Assembly: GCF_013870515.1 (NCBI RefSeq)
Contig: NZ_JACBXA010000014.1
Span: forward strand, 1 to 53,464
Reading direction: 5' to 3'
Source of the DNA: Streptomyces albidus (ex Kaewkla and Franco 2022)
Lineage (GTDB): Bacteria; Actinomycetota; Actinomycetes; Streptomycetales; Streptomycetaceae
Length of the DNA stretch: 53,464 bases
Made by a program: the position numbers and the translations under genes. The notes under the pieces were generated by a model. That model saw only the letters and a program-made list of their open reading frames with translations. It was not told the origin of the DNA and searched no databases. Shown in pieces: positions 16,913 to 26,471 of the stretch; within the stretch, counting starts at the first letter, position 1, and every line of letters starts with the position of its first letter.

Positions 16913-18553
16913 TCACTTGACTCTGACGTCGGTGAATACCGGAACCGAGAAGGGATTCAGCCTGACATCGCTGACCCGGTCCGAATAACCGGCGTTGCCG
17001 TCCTGGTACCACAAGGGAATGGCGGGAAGGTCCTCGAGCACGATCTTCTCCGCCTGCTGGAACTTGCTGACCGCCTCCGACTGCCCGGCGGCGTTGGCCT
17101 CGTTCATGAGTTTGTCGACGCGGTCGTCGGAGTATCCGGAGTCGTTGGACGAGGCGTCGGTGTAGTACAGCGGCTGCAGGAAGTTCTGGATCAGCGGGTA
17201 GTCCATCTGCCAGCCGGTGCGGAAGAGGCTCGTGAACTTCTTCTCCGCGATGTCCTTGCGGAATTCACCGAAGGTCGGGACGGGATTGACGCTGCACGCG
17301 CCGTCCTTCTTGAGGGTGTTGTTGATGCTGTTGCACACGGCGTCCATCCACTGCCGGTGCGATCCCGTGTCGACGTTGGAGGTGATGCTGACCTTGCCGC
17401 CGGGCAGACCGCCCGCGTCCTCGATCAGCTTCCTCGCCTTCTTCGGGTTGTACGAGCACGTCTCGCCGCACAACCCGGGCTTGTAGCCGCCGGACTTCTT
17501 GATCACCGGCGAGGTGAGATCCGTGGCCGGCTTCCGGGTGCCGTGGTAGATCTTCTGCGCCACCTCGTCCCGGTTGACGGCCATCGACAGTCCGCGTCTG
17601 ACCTGCTTCGCCTTCTCGGTCCGCCATTCCTTCTTGTAGAGCGGGAAGGAGAGGGTCTGCAGAATTCCGGCGGGCTGGTTGATGTAGCGGCCGTCGAGGT
17701 CCTTCTTGGCGTTCTTGAGCTGCCCGGCGGGGAGTTCGTCGAAGATGTCGAGGTTGCCGGCCTGCAGATCGGTGTAGCCGGTGTTCTGGTCGGTGTAGAC
17801 CTTCAGCTCGACGCCCTTGTTCCGGGGCTTGTCCGGCCCCGAGTACTTCTTGTTCACCGAGAGCCTCATGGCCTGGCCCTTGGTGTAGGAGTCGACCTTG
17901 TACGGGCCGTTGCCGATCGGCTTCTTCAGCCAGCTCTCGTGGTCCGTGTAGAACTTCTTCGGCAGCGGTGAGAAGGCCGCGTAGCCGAGCGTGTCCGGCC
18001 AGAGGGAGAACTTCTGGTTGAGCTTCACCTTGAAGGTCCGCTCGCCGGTCACCTTCAGGCCCGACATCGTCTTCGCCTTGGGCTTGGCGCTCTCGTCCGT
18101 GGGGTGCACGTCTTCGTAGCCGTCGATGTACTCGAAGAAGTACGAGCTGACCTGCTTGTTGGTGACCAGCGCGCCGTAATTCCAGGCGTCCACGAAGGAC
18201 TTGGCGGTCACCTTCGTCCCGTCGGAGAACTTCCAGCCCTTCTTCAGGGTGATGTCGAAGTTCTGCTGGTCCTTCGTGTCGATGGACTGGGCGACGGCGT
18301 TCTCCGCCTTGCCCGAGTCGGGGTTGTAGCGCTTGAGTCCCCGGAACGTCATCTCCAGGACCTTGCCGCCCTGCACCTCGTTGGTGTTGGCCGGCTCCAG
18401 CGGATTCTGCGGGTCGGTCCAGAAGGCCCGGACGATCCCGGCCGACGAGCCGGCGGTCGTGCCGCCCCCACCTCCCCCGCCGCAGGCGGCAGCCGCCAGG
18501 GTCACGGCCGTCACACAGCCGAATGCCCACGTGACACGCGTGGCTCCACGCAT
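16913..18553 (-). CDS. BldKB-like oligopeptide-binding lipoprotein, first gene of operon 2
   Basis: A 546-aa SBP family 5 lipoprotein. The signal peptide ends LAAAAC (lipidated C24), followed by a poly-Gly linker. The mature part has PQNPLEPANTNEVQGGKVLE and KFSDGTKVTAKSFVDAWNYG, the core of peptide-binding proteins, with the C-terminal LPAIPLWYQ motif. GGAGGAGG lies 6 bases before the ATG at 18553, one of the best ribosome sites in the window; the longer frame to 18649 is excluded by it. Several features recall BldKB, the binding protein for the extracellular peptide signal in S. coelicolor development. The similarity is from memory, so no symbol is given. Confidence 0.9.
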   Translation of the reverse strand: MRGATRVTWAFGCVTAVTLAAAACGGGGGGGTTAGSSAGIVRAFWTDPQNPLEPANTNEVQGGKVLEMTFRGLKRYNPDSGKAENAVAQSIDTKDQQNFDITLKKGWKFSDGTKVTAKSFVDAWNYGALVTNKQVSSYFFEYIDGYEDVHPTDESAKPKAKTMSGLKVTGERTFKVKLNQKFSLWPDTLGYAAFSPLPKKFYTDHESWLKKPIGNGPYKVDSYTKGQAMRLSVNKKYSGPDKPRNKGVELKVYTDQNTGYTDLQAGNLDIFDELPAGQLKNAKKDLDGRYINQPAGILQTLSFPLYKKEWRTEKAKQVRRGLSMAVNRDEVAQKIYHGTRKPATDLTSPVIKKSGGYKPGLCGETCSYNPKKARKLIEDAGGLPGGKVSITSNVDTGSHRQWMDAVCNSINNTLKKDGACSVNPVPTFGEFRKDIAEKKFTSLFRTGWQMDYPLIQNFLQPLYYTDASSNDSGYSDDRVDKLMNEANAAGQSEAVSKFQQAEKIVLEDLPAIPLWYQDGNAGYSDRVSDVRLNPFSVPVFTDVRVK

Positions 18554-18725
18554 GGGGTGCCTCCTCCGTACCGCAGACGTCTTGCCTTGCGGACCAGATA
18601 ACACCCTTTGTGCATATTCATCGCGGCGCCCCGACGGCCGTGCGCGCATCGCCGGGGCGGAAACCCCCTAATGCCGGAGGGGAATTCGGGCCTCGCTACG
18701 CCGATTTCGCGGCGGGACAAGCAGA

Positions 18726-18768
18726 GGCCCCCCATTCGTCCGGCCGGGTGACCGGAGAATGAGGGGCC
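18726..18768 (-). terminator. Hairpin terminator after typA
   Basis: GGCCCCCCATTC (18726-18737) pairs with GAATGAGGGGCC (18757-18768) with one mismatch. An inner TCCGG/CCGGA stem closes an 8-nt loop. It starts 24 bp beyond the typA stop on the minus strand. Confidence 0.7.
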
Positions 18769-18791
18769 GAAGCCTTACGGGAGGCGGGCCG

Positions 18792-20663
<1,872 letters not shown>

Positions 20664-20810
20664 GGCTGGCTGCGCTTCTCCCGGATCGTGGGTGGGACGC
20701 GGTGCGTCGGTGCCTCTCACGCGCCCTGCCGGGCTGATCTCGCCGCGGCTCCGTCAACCATGGTAAGGGCCGACCACCCTACGACCTATTTCCGCCCTCT
20801 CTCCCGGGCT

Positions 20811-23000
20811 CTACCGCTCGTAGCCGATGTCCTGATAGCGCGGCGTGTGGAAGCCGAAGGCGCCCGCGTTGGCGATGTTGTCGCGGGCTCCCACCAGCTG
20901 GGGCCGCTGGTAGAGCGGTACGGAGCCGGCCGCGGCCCAGATGCGGGCGTCGGCGCGCTTGATCAGGTCGTTGCGGGCTCCGTCGTCCAGTTCCGTCGAC
21001 GCCTGGTCGAAGAGCTGGTCGATCTGGTTGGTGCCCACGCGGGTGTAGTTCTGCTCCACGAGCAGCGAACCGTCCGCCGCAGCCGCCGGCTTGGCGAAGA
21101 TCGGGCGGGCGTCGGTGGCGGGGTAGGCGGTGCCGGGCCAGGAGTACAGGGCCAGGTCGTAGTCGCCCTGGGCGATGTGGTTGGCGAAGTAGTCCTCGTC
21201 GGCGACCTTCTTCATCTGCGCGCGGACGCCGATCTTGTTCAGCGCCTTGGTGATGCGCGCGCCCGTCGCCCTGATCGACTGGGAGCCGGGGCCCGCGGGG
21301 AGCACGAAGCGCAGGGTCAGCGGCTTGCCGCCCTTCGTCCGCATCATCTTCGCCCCGCCGTCGGAGAGCAGGCGCAGCTCCTCGGCGCCGGCCCGGGCGT
21401 GCGTGGCCCTCTCCAGAGCCGCACGGGCCTTGCGCACCTTGCGGTCGGAGCCGCTCTCCTTCGCCTTGTCCATCTGTACGCGCGCGGCCTGCTCCAGCAG
21501 CGAGGCCCGCTGCCCGGCGGTGACCGGGGAGAGGGTGAGGGGCTGACCGGCGAGACGGGCGGCCTCCGCGGCGCTGACGGGAGCCACGCCCGGTGCCGCA
21601 CCTGCCCGGTTGTGCGAGCTGCTGTGCTGGGCGCCTTCACGGGAGGCCTTCTTGCCGTCGTCGGCCTTCTTCGCGTCCGCGCCCTCGGTGGGCTTGGACT
21701 GGGTTGACCCGTCCTTCCAGCCGGCCTCGGCGAGGAGCGACTGGGCCGACTCCACGTCCTGGTCGCCCAGGGCGTCGCTGTTGTCCGCGTATCCGTCCTG
21801 GTCGATCATCCGCAAGTGGCTGCCGAGCGCCTTGACGGGCAGTCCCGTGCCGCGGAGCGCGTGCTTGGCGATGGCCTCTCGGTCGATGGCGCGGGCGACG
21901 GCGCGGCGCACGCGCTCGTCCGCGAGCGGCCCCTCGGCGCCGTTGAGCGCGAGCTGGGTGTAGGCGGGCTCGAACGCGTGCCGTACGGCGATGTCGCGGA
22001 GCTGCCCGTCCAGCCGTGCCTGCTCACGCGTCTGCTTCTTCGTCAGGCGGCCGTGCTCGCGGTGCTCGCCGCGCTCCTTCGCCTCGCTCTTGGCGTCGCC
22101 TCCGCCACCGTCCTTGTGCGCACGGACGATCCGGCGAAGCGTGCTGACGTCGATCTCGGCCAGGTCCAGCTGTCCGCTCGCCAGCGCCTTCTGCCGCTCG
22201 TCACGCGGTACGACCCGCAGAACGATCCGCTTCAGCTTGGCGGGGTCGCCCCACCAGCGCTTGTCGCGTACGAGGGTCACCGACGTGTCGTCCTCGTGGA
22301 CCTTCTTGACCCGGAAGGGGCCCGCCGAGTTGGTCAGGGAGGCCCGGGCGCCCTTGTTGAAGTCGTCGGCGTGGGCGGTCACGGACGTCGGGTACAGCGG
22401 CGTGAAGAGTGACTTCCAGTCGGAGTACGACTTGCGGAAGACGACCTTCACCTCGTTCGGGGCCGAGCCCTTGGTCACCGACTTGATCCGGTCGTAGCCC
22501 GCGTTGCGTGCCGCGCTGAACGACTTCCGCTTGCCGCTCAGAGCCTTCCACTGCGCTTTGAAGTCGGCCGCGCCGACCTTCCGTCCACTGCTCCACTTCG
22601 CCTTCGGGTTGAGCTTGTAGACGACCGTCTGCCGGGGCTTCTTGTCCGTGACGTCGGCTGCTTCGAGGTAGTCGGTGTTCAGCTGCGGGCGGGCCGCGGA
22701 GTCGAGCGTGAAGAGGGAGGGCAGCGTCGCGCCGGTGACCCGTTCCGTGGAGGAGTCGGCCATCGGCTGGAAGGCGTTGAGGGTGCTGGGCAGCGAGTCG
22801 ATCGCCCAGCGCATCGTGCCGCCGGAGGCGACGTGTTCGCGGTCGAGGTGGGGCACGTCCCTGGACGCACCGCTCCCGCCCCCTTCGGAACTCGGCCCGT
22901 CGTCGGAGGAAGTGCACCCGGCGAGTGGGATCAGAGCGCCGGCCAAGAGAAGTGCGAGGGAACGCCGGGTGGCTGCGTCGAGAGCTGGCACGGCTGGCAT
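20811..23000 (-). CDS. Solitary SBP_bac_5 peptide-binding lipoprotein with disordered insertions
   Basis: A 729-aa binding lipoprotein. Its signal peptide ends PLAGC (lipidated C29) and is followed by a Ser/Gly linker. The SBP family 5 core is visible at both ends (KLNPKAKWSSGRKVGAADFKAQW; DEDYFANHIAQGDYDLALYSW). In the middle lie two highly charged, low-complexity insertions: a Gly/Lys/Glu/His/Arg-rich one near residue 295 and a Lys/Ala/Asp/Ser/His-rich one near 430-470, which explain the length. GGAGG lies 7 bases before the ATG at 23000. No permease or ATPase is adjacent, so it must work with another transporter or as a sensor. It is divergent from the MarR-GNAT gene. Confidence 0.9.
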   Translation of the reverse strand: MPAVPALDAATRRSLALLLAGALIPLAGCTSSDDGPSSEGGGSGASRDVPHLDREHVASGGTMRWAIDSLPSTLNAFQPMADSSTERVTGATLPSLFTLDSAARPQLNTDYLEAADVTDKKPRQTVVYKLNPKAKWSSGRKVGAADFKAQWKALSGKRKSFSAARNAGYDRIKSVTKGSAPNEVKVVFRKSYSDWKSLFTPLYPTSVTAHADDFNKGARASLTNSAGPFRVKKVHEDDTSVTLVRDKRWWGDPAKLKRIVLRVVPRDERQKALASGQLDLAEIDVSTLRRIVRAHKDGGGGDAKSEAKERGEHREHGRLTKKQTREQARLDGQLRDIAVRHAFEPAYTQLALNGAEGPLADERVRRAVARAIDREAIAKHALRGTGLPVKALGSHLRMIDQDGYADNSDALGDQDVESAQSLLAEAGWKDGSTQSKPTEGADAKKADDGKKASREGAQHSSSHNRAGAAPGVAPVSAAEAARLAGQPLTLSPVTAGQRASLLEQAARVQMDKAKESGSDRKVRKARAALERATHARAGAEELRLLSDGGAKMMRTKGGKPLTLRFVLPAGPGSQSIRATGARITKALNKIGVRAQMKKVADEDYFANHIAQGDYDLALYSWPGTAYPATDARPIFAKPAAAADGSLLVEQNYTRVGTNQIDQLFDQASTELDDGARNDLIKRADARIWAAAGSVPLYQRPQLVGARDNIANAGAFGFHTPRYQDIGYER

Positions 23001-23048
23001 GGCTGAACCTCCGGGGCTGACCGCGGACGGACTGTGCTTGCACGCCTG

Positions 23049-23067
23049 CCGGAATGAGCACATTCGG
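23049..23067. repeat. Short inverted repeat in the SBP promoter region
   Basis: GAATG (23052-23056) and CATTC (23061-23065) are inverted around AGCA, and flanking CCG/CGG extends the symmetry with a one-base bulge. It lies about 50 bp upstream of the SBP start codon and could be a regulator site. Confidence 0.3.
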
Positions 23068-23213
23068 CGGCATAGGCGTTTCATCACATCTATCGACCAC
23101 TGAAGGGGAGGCGACGCGTCGCGGCGCGGAGGCTCGGCCGGGCGAGACGGCACGCCACCCAGAGGGAGCAGGAGCGGCGACGGGACCCACGACGTCAGAC
23201 CTGTGGGATACCT

Positions 23214-23226
23214 TTGACTCAGTCAA
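23214..23226. promoter_or_regulatory. MarR-type palindromic operator TTGACT-C-AGTCAA
   Basis: A perfect 6-bp inverted repeat around a central C, 41 bp before the chosen start of the MarR-GNAT gene and 214 bp from the divergent SBP start. TTGAC-type palindromes are typical of MarR-family binding sites, so autoregulation is the natural reading. GATACC at 23208-23213 could be the -10, so binding would cover the transcription start. Confidence 0.65.
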
Positions 23227-23266
23227 GGAAATCGCTGTGGGCTCGAAGAACTCGAAGGGGGCGGCC

Positions 23267-24193
23267 GTGGCTGACGGGACGGTTCAGGAGATGCGGGCGT
23301 TCAACCGCTTCTACACCAACCTCATCGGCGCGCTCGATTACAGCCGTCACCTGCACACCCCGTACACGCTGACCGAGGCCCGCGTGCTGTACGAGCTGGT
23401 GCATGCCCCGCAGACAGACGCCGCGGATCTGCGCGCCGCGCTCTCCGTTGACGCGGGCCAGCTGAGCCGCATGCTCACGCGCTTCGAGGAGCGGGGGCTG
23501 GTCAGCCGCGGGCCCTCGGCGCGCGACGCCCGGCGGCTCAGCGTGGAGCTCACCTCCGACGGCAGGGAGGCCGCGCAGCTGCTCGAGGAGCGCTCGCAGG
23601 GCGCGGTGGAGTCGCTGCTGGACCGGATACCGGAGCCGGAGCGTGAGCTGCTGGCGCAGAATCTGCGCACGGCTCGCGGAATCCTGGAGGGCGGCTCGGC
23701 GGGAACGGCCCCGCTGGCGCGAGTGCGGGCCACGCGCCCCGGCGACCTGGGCTGGATCATCGAGCGGAACGCCTCGGTCTACGCCGAGGAGTTCGGCTGG
23801 GACAGCACCTACGAGGCGCTCGTCGCCCGCATCGTCGCCGAGTTCGCCGGCGGCCACGACCCGCAGAGGGAGGCGGCCTGGGTGGCCGAACTCGACGGGC
23901 GGAGGGCGGGGTGCGTGATGTGCGTGGCCGACAGCGCCCCCGACACGGCCAGGCTGAGGCTGCTGCTGGTCGACCCGGGCGCCCGCGGCCACCGGCTCGG
24001 GGACCGGCTGGTGGAGGAGTGCGTCAGCTTCGCCCGCGCTGCCGGCTACCGCGAGATGGTGCTGTGGACCAACGACGTACTGGCCGCGGCGAGGCACATC
24101 TATCAGCGCGCCGGCTTCGAACTGGTCGATGAGGAGCGGCACCGCAGCTTCGGCCACGACCTGGTCGGCCAGGACTGGCGGCTCGGGCTGTGA
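23267..24193 (+). CDS. MarR-type winged-helix regulator fused to a GNAT acetyltransferase
   Basis: A 308-aa two-domain protein. Residues 1-145 are a MarR winged helix (TLTEARVLYEL; recognition region DAGQLSRMLTRFEERGLV; wing SARDARRLSVELTSDG). Residues 153-308 are a GNAT fold (RVRATRPGDLGWIIERNA; acetyl-CoA loop LLVDPGARGHRLGDRLV; final motif ARHIYQRAGFELVDEE). I start at GTG 23267 (AAGGGGG upstream). GTG 23237 with AAGGAA, 10 residues longer, is also possible, while ATG 23054 would translate through the operator and is rejected. It may sense and acetylate a small ligand while controlling itself and the divergent SBP gene; the ligand is unknown. Confidence 0.9.
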   Translation: MADGTVQEMRAFNRFYTNLIGALDYSRHLHTPYTLTEARVLYELVHAPQTDAADLRAALSVDAGQLSRMLTRFEERGLVSRGPSARDARRLSVELTSDGREAAQLLEERSQGAVESLLDRIPEPERELLAQNLRTARGILEGGSAGTAPLARVRATRPGDLGWIIERNASVYAEEFGWDSTYEALVARIVAEFAGGHDPQREAAWVAELDGRRAGCVMCVADSAPDTARLRLLLVDPGARGHRLGDRLVEECVSFARAAGYREMVLWTNDVLAAARHIYQRAGFELVDEERHRSFGHDLVGQDWRLGL

Positions 24194-24259
24194 CCCGGTG
24201 GTGCGGGCGGCCTCGAAATTGCGTCGACGCCCCCTGGCGGGCTGCGGCAGGCTCCTGTC

Positions 24260-24919
24260 ATGGCACCTCGCTGCTGGCCCCTCTACGGGCTGAGGATCAC
24301 CACGCCCCGCCTTGAACTCCGCCTCCCCGATGAGGAGTTGCTCGAGGAGCTGGTGGCGGTGGCGGCTTCAGGCGTGCACGAGGCGGACGACATGCCGTTC
24401 GGCGTCCCCTGGACGGACGGCGGCCCCGAGAAGCGCGCCCGTACGACGTTCCAGCACGTGCTCGGCACCGTCGCCCAGTGGCAGCCGGAGAAGTGGACCC
24501 TAAGCCTCGCCGTGCTGCACGAGGGCGAGGTCGTGGGGCGGCAGGACCTGACGGCGTCCGACTTCGCGGTCACCGGTGAGGCCCACACCGGCTCCTGGCT
24601 GGGGCTCGCGCACCAGAACCGGGGCATCGGGACGGAGATGCGGGCGGGAGTGGCGCACCTGGCCTTCCAGGGGCTGGGAGCGCGAACGCTGACCTCGAGC
24701 GCGATGACGGACAACCCGCGCTCGCTGGCCGTCTCCCGGAAGCTCGGGTACCTCCCGGACGGGGTGGAGCTGGCAGCCGTACGGGGTGCCGCCCGGACCT
24801 TGCAGCGGCTCCGTCTGGACCGCGCCTCCTGGGAGGCGCACCGTTCGGTGAAGGTCGAGCTGCACGGGCTGGAGCCGTGCCGGGAGCTGTTCGGGGTCGC
24901 CCGTACGGCCTCGGCATGA
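24260..24919 (+). CDS. GNAT family acetyltransferase (RimJ/RimL type)
   Basis: A 219-aa acetyltransferase. It opens with LRITTPRLELRLP, the usual RimJ/RimL beginning, has a central strand (WTLSLAVLHEGEVVGRQDLTASDF), the acetyl-CoA binding segment (GLAHQNRGIGTEMRAGVAHLAF) and the closing NPRSLAVSRKLGYLPDG. The substrate could be a protein N-terminus, an amino acid or an antibiotic; nothing in the sequence decides. It follows the MarR-GNAT gene by 66 bp on the same strand and may be co-transcribed. No good ribosome site precedes the ATG, and CAGGCT 6 nt before it could be a leaderless -10. Confidence 0.87.
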   Translation: MAPRCWPLYGLRITTPRLELRLPDEELLEELVAVAASGVHEADDMPFGVPWTDGGPEKRARTTFQHVLGTVAQWQPEKWTLSLAVLHEGEVVGRQDLTASDFAVTGEAHTGSWLGLAHQNRGIGTEMRAGVAHLAFQGLGARTLTSSAMTDNPRSLAVSRKLGYLPDGVELAAVRGAARTLQRLRLDRASWEAHRSVKVELHGLEPCRELFGVARTASA

Positions 24920-25196
24920 CCCTCGGCGGGCCCGGAGGCGGCTGATCCTCGCGGATCACGGCCGTGCTCGGTGCCGATACGGCGATGCTCCGTCTGGCCG
25001 TCCCCTTTGTGAGCAGCGACAAGTCGGCGTGACCCTTCCGGGTGACTGGGCTTGGTGATCGTGCCCCGCACGAGGTAAACCCGTGCAGCGCCCTTCACAA
25101 GGGGGAGAGTGACGCGCGACACTCGCCATCGCACCTTGACACGCAAGCCGCTCTTGACCACAAGCAGCCGCCACCACCAGCGGAGGTAGGCCCGTC

Positions 25197-25502
25197 ATGT
25201 CACCTCACACGTCCCTCCACGACGACCTGACGGCGGCGCAGCGCTGCCTCGATGAACTGACCCGTACCGTCGACCGGCTGGAACGCCAGGTCGGCAGCGG
25301 TCTGGAGATCCGGCGAGTCCGCAGCGACGCCGAGCACCTGCGGGAGTCCCTGGCGCTTCTGCGTGCCTCGTCACCGACCGCGGGGGCGACGAGCGCCGTC
25401 CGACCCGAGATGGTCACGATCCCGGACAAGCCCTACGACCACGGCCTGTGGTCGGACGTCGACGACGAGGGGGTGGGCGCCAAGGACCGGCACGCGCCGT
25501 GA
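25197..25502 (+). CDS. Small acidic protein of unknown function
   Basis: A 101-aa soluble protein. Residues 5-60 are predicted helical with heptad-like spacing (LTAAQRCLDELTRTVDRLERQVGSGLEIRRVRS), which suggests a short coiled coil. The C-terminal third is acidic with IPDKPYDHGLWSDVDDEGVGAKDRHAP. GGAGGTAGG precedes the ATG. It lies 72 bp upstream of the succinate dehydrogenase anchor gene on the same strand and might be the first gene of that unit. I recognise it only as a type of conserved Streptomyces small protein; no function is proposed. Confidence 0.8.
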   Translation: MSPHTSLHDDLTAAQRCLDELTRTVDRLERQVGSGLEIRRVRSDAEHLRESLALLRASSPTAGATSAVRPEMVTIPDKPYDHGLWSDVDDEGVGAKDRHAP

Positions 25503-25574
25503 ACCAGGCGCCGTCGAGCTGAGTGAGCTCACAAGGACGCCCCAACTATCAAGTCGCCCCTACCGGAGAAACCG

Positions 25575-26441
25575 TTGGCCACTGGCACCCAACCCCAACC
25601 GAATACGAGCAGCACGGGCAGTACGAGCAAGCCGCCGGATGCTCCCGGCACCGGCGGAGTGCTCACCGGCACGCGCGCCGCCATCGCAGAACGGCACCTG
25701 CGCACGGACCGCTGGTGGCTTTCCCCGGCGATGACCGCGCTGGGCCTGTTCGCCTTCATCGTCTACTCGACGTGGCGGGCCTTCGCGAACACGGACTACT
25801 ACCACGCGCCCTACGTATCGCCGTTCTACTCCCCCTGCCTCGCCGAGAGCTGCGAGAAGATGCAGGGCGGCCCCAACTGGGCCCTCTTCGGGGAGTGGTG
25901 GCCGCTGTCGCCCGCGTTGATCATCCTGATCTTCCCGCTGGGCTTCCGCCTCACCTGCTACTACTACCGCAAGGCCTACTATCGCGGCTTCTGGGCCTCT
26001 CCCCCGGCCTGCGCGGTGGCCGAGCCCCACAAGAGCTACAGCGGTGAGACGCGCTTCCCCCTCATCCTGCAGAACATCCACAGGTACTTCTTCTACGCCG
26101 CCGTCCTCGTCGCGGTGATCCTCACCTGGGACACCCTGCTCGGCTTCCGCAATCCCGACTACGAGTGGGGGCACATGGGTCTGGGGACCCTGGTCTTCCT
26201 CGTCAACATCGTGCTGATCTGGGCGTACACCCTCTCCTGCCACTCCTGCCGGCACATCATCGGCGGACGGCTGAAGCACTTCTCGAAGCATCCGGTGCGG
26301 TACCGAATGTGGGGCCTGGTCGGAAAGCTCAACGGCCGTCACATGGAGCTGGCGTGGGCATCGCTTCTGAGCGTGGGCCTCGCCGACCTGTACGTGTACC
26401 TGCTGGCGACCGGTGCCTTCACCGATCCGCAGCTCTTCTGA
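25575..26441 (+). CDS. sdhC: Succinate dehydrogenase membrane anchor, cytochrome b-type subunit
   Basis: A 288-aa integral membrane subunit that holds the catalytic dimer at the membrane and passes electrons to menaquinone. After a disordered Thr/Ser/Pro tail (about 45 residues) there are five hydrophobic segments. His residues at helix borders (IHRYFFYAAVL, GRHMELAWASL) could bind haem, and a large external loop carries two Cys (SPCLAESCEK). The start is TTG with GGAGA 6 bases upstream. A single long anchor with no separate SdhD matches the Sdh1-type enzyme of mycobacteria (anchor, flavoprotein, Fe-S). It is 30 bp upstream of sdhA. Confidence 0.88.
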   Translation: MATGTQPQPNTSSTGSTSKPPDAPGTGGVLTGTRAAIAERHLRTDRWWLSPAMTALGLFAFIVYSTWRAFANTDYYHAPYVSPFYSPCLAESCEKMQGGPNWALFGEWWPLSPALIILIFPLGFRLTCYYYRKAYYRGFWASPPACAVAEPHKSYSGETRFPLILQNIHRYFFYAAVLVAVILTWDTLLGFRNPDYEWGHMGLGTLVFLVNIVLIWAYTLSCHSCRHIIGGRLKHFSKHPVRYRMWGLVGKLNGRHMELAWASLLSVGLADLYVYLLATGAFTDPQLF

Positions 26442-26471
26442 CCACGCTTCTCTGAGAGGGATGCACCACAA

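Noticed and set aside
23001..23153. Upstream start for the orphan SBP gene
   Set aside because: It would bury the lipoprotein signal peptide inside the protein, and GGAGG marks ATG 23000.
23054..23266. Upstream ATG for the MarR-GNAT gene
   Set aside because: The extra 71 residues would be encoded across the palindromic operator and have no ribosome site or conserved look.
24920..25196. Possible gene or RNA before the 101-aa protein gene
   Set aside because: No frame with a start signal; TTGACA near 25137 lacks a matching -10, so no promoter is claimed.
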